From contig JAHHHB010000011.1 of assembly GCA_019359545.1 (NCBI GenBank), forward strand, positions 57,057 to 121,056: a DNA stretch of 64,000 bases, read 5' to 3'. The position numbers and the translations under genes are program-made. Below the pieces are notes generated by a model. The model searched no databases and was not told the origin of the DNA. It worked only from the letters and a program-made list of their open reading frames with translations. Shown here piece after piece: positions 63,457 to 64,000 of the stretch. Numbering within the stretch: the first letter of the stretch is position 1; the number at the start of each line of letters is the position of its first letter. Source of the DNA: Desmonostoc geniculatum HA4340-LM1. GTDB lineage: Bacteria; Cyanobacteriota; Cyanobacteriia; Cyanobacteriales; Nostocaceae.

Positions 63457-63485
63457 ATAAATACCTTGTCAACAGTCCCTAACTC
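63457..63485 (+). pseudogene. Scrap of a second substrate-binding protein gene end
   Basis: The bases ATAAATACCTTGTCAACAGT and what follows match the 3' end of the binding protein gene (62827-62855) at roughly 22 of 27 positions, and both read KYLVN(T/S)P followed by a stop. It lies directly before the DUF1636 start. Confidence 0.55.
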
Positions 63486-63486
63486 T

Positions 63487-63870
63487 ATGCCTAAACACAC
63501 CATATTTGTATGTAAATCCTGTCACCGTTCATCTGAAGAACGACCAGAAAAGCCGCCTTTTGATGGTGATATTTTTATTGAGAAATTAAACAATTTATGT
63601 TTTGAAAAATTCCTCCCTGAGGAAGTTGAAATTCAGCCAGTTGGGTGTTTGTGGGCTTGCAGTCAAGGCTGTGTTGTAGCTGTATCGAGTGACGAAAAAC
63701 CCACCTATCTGTTTGTTAATCTGACGCCAGAAGAAAGCGCAGCAGCCTTACTGGAATTTATGCAACTTTATATCAAAAGCCGTAAAGGTGCTGTAGTTTG
63801 GGAAAAGCTTCCGCAAGTTTTACAGTCTGCTATTTTCGCGCAAATTCCATCTGTAAAATCAGAGCTATAA
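63487..63870 (+). CDS. DUF1636 family protein, Cys-rich putative metal-binding protein
   Basis: 127 residues from the ATG at 63487. The frame is open further upstream, but that part comes from the mobile element. HTIFVCKSCHRSSEE near the start and VGCLWACSQGCVVAV in the middle give a C-x2-C plus C-x3-C-x3-C set, as in thioredoxin-like ferredoxins; I recognise the DUF1636 family. The C-terminal segment KGAVVWEKLPQVLQSAIFAQIP is also typical. Its role is not established; it sits at the end of an iron-uptake operon, so a function in iron or other metal handling is plausible. Confidence 0.85.
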   Translation: MPKHTIFVCKSCHRSSEERPEKPPFDGDIFIEKLNNLCFEKFLPEEVEIQPVGCLWACSQGCVVAVSSDEKPTYLFVNLTPEESAAALLEFMQLYIKSRKGAVVWEKLPQVLQSAIFAQIPSVKSEL

Positions 63871-63904
63871 ATTATTCACTCTAACTAACTATTGTGTGAA
63901 TTTA

Positions 63905-63930
63905 AAACCCCTGTACTAATGCAGGGGTTT
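63905..63930 (+). terminator. Hairpin terminator after the DUF1636 gene
   Basis: AAACCCCTG and its exact complement CAGGGGTTT, loop of eight bases, 35 bases after the stop codon. The trailing T tract is short, and an A tract lies on the other side, so it may serve both strands. Confidence 0.65.
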
Positions 63931-63934
63931 AGTA

Positions 63935-64000
63935 TCAGGGGAATCTTATGTCTCTTCGACTTGGGTTTTCTAACATACTTTCTGCTTGTTTAACTTCTGG
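63935..64000 (-). CDS. Possible C-terminal end of a convergent gene (cut by window edge)
   Basis: Read on the minus strand the last bases give PEVKQAESMLENPSRRDIRF, one further Pro and a TGA stop at 63935-63937, just beyond the hairpin. This looks like a soluble protein end. The other reading is a plus-strand start at 63948 (MSLRLGFSNILSACLTS) with AGGGG before it. Too short to decide. Confidence 0.35.
   Translation of the reverse strand, partial: PEVKQAESMLENPSRRDIRFP

Noticed and set aside
63246..63482. Small plus-strand open frame of 78 codons
   Set aside because: It runs through the mobile element, the 28-base palindrome and the binding-protein scrap; no domain is recognisable.

Overview
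The window looks like chromosome of a filamentous, probably heterocyst-forming cyanobacterium (Nostocales type). The signs are AT-rich DNA, many GCGATCGC (HIP1) octamers, short tandem heptamer repeats, dispersed palindromic mini-elements, and an AMIN-domain TonB receptor of the kind common in cyanobacteria. The organism itself cannot be named from sequence alone.

Region 1 (1-58061, all minus strand, transcribed right to left) is one very large hybrid NRPS/PKS cluster. Short gaps and overlaps suggest one or a few transcripts. In transcription order: JmjC/cupin hydroxylase; FAAL-ACP-C-A-PCP (code like Ala); PKS KS-AT-KR-ACP-E; C-A-PCP-C-TauD (code like Gly); C*-A-PCP (code like Asn); a second PKS KS-AT-KR-ACP-E; stand-alone C; second JmjC/cupin hydroxylase; EctB-type diaminobutyrate aminotransferase; half C-A-PCP (acidic pocket, probably 2,4-diaminobutyrate); PKS KS-AT-KR-ACP; PLP aspartate decarboxylase (PanP-like); PKS with a wrecked AT; PKS with a wrecked KR; SAM methyltransferase; C-A-PCP-TE (code like beta-alanine); P450; SDR; sucrase/ferredoxin-like protein; MATE exporter.

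Read colinearly, the line would build a fatty acyl-Ala-C2-Gly-(beta-hydroxy)Asn-C2-Dab-C2-C2-C2-beta-Ala chain. Two precursor genes match two pockets: the EctB-like enzyme gives diaminobutyrate and the aspartate decarboxylase gives beta-alanine. TauD, two cupins, P450, SDR and methyltransferase would tailor it. The most unusual points are two PKS modules ending in NRPS epimerization domains (a malonate-derived alpha carbon has no stereocentre to epimerize), a dead in-line AT, a thioesterase with Cys in place of Ser, and an SDR lacking its catalytic Ser and Tyr. I do not recognise the whole as a described cluster.

Region 2 (58062-59200) is a divergent intergenic region with a degraded cupin remnant nearby, a palindromic mini-element and a Fur-box-like half site. 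Region 3 (59201-63870, plus strand) holds an iron uptake set: TonB-dependent siderophore receptor, siderophore-binding lipoprotein, and a DUF1636 protein, interrupted by a MITE-like insertion. Its position suggests, but does not prove, that the product of region 1 is a siderophore or metal-binding lipopeptide. A hairpin terminator and a possible gene end close the window.
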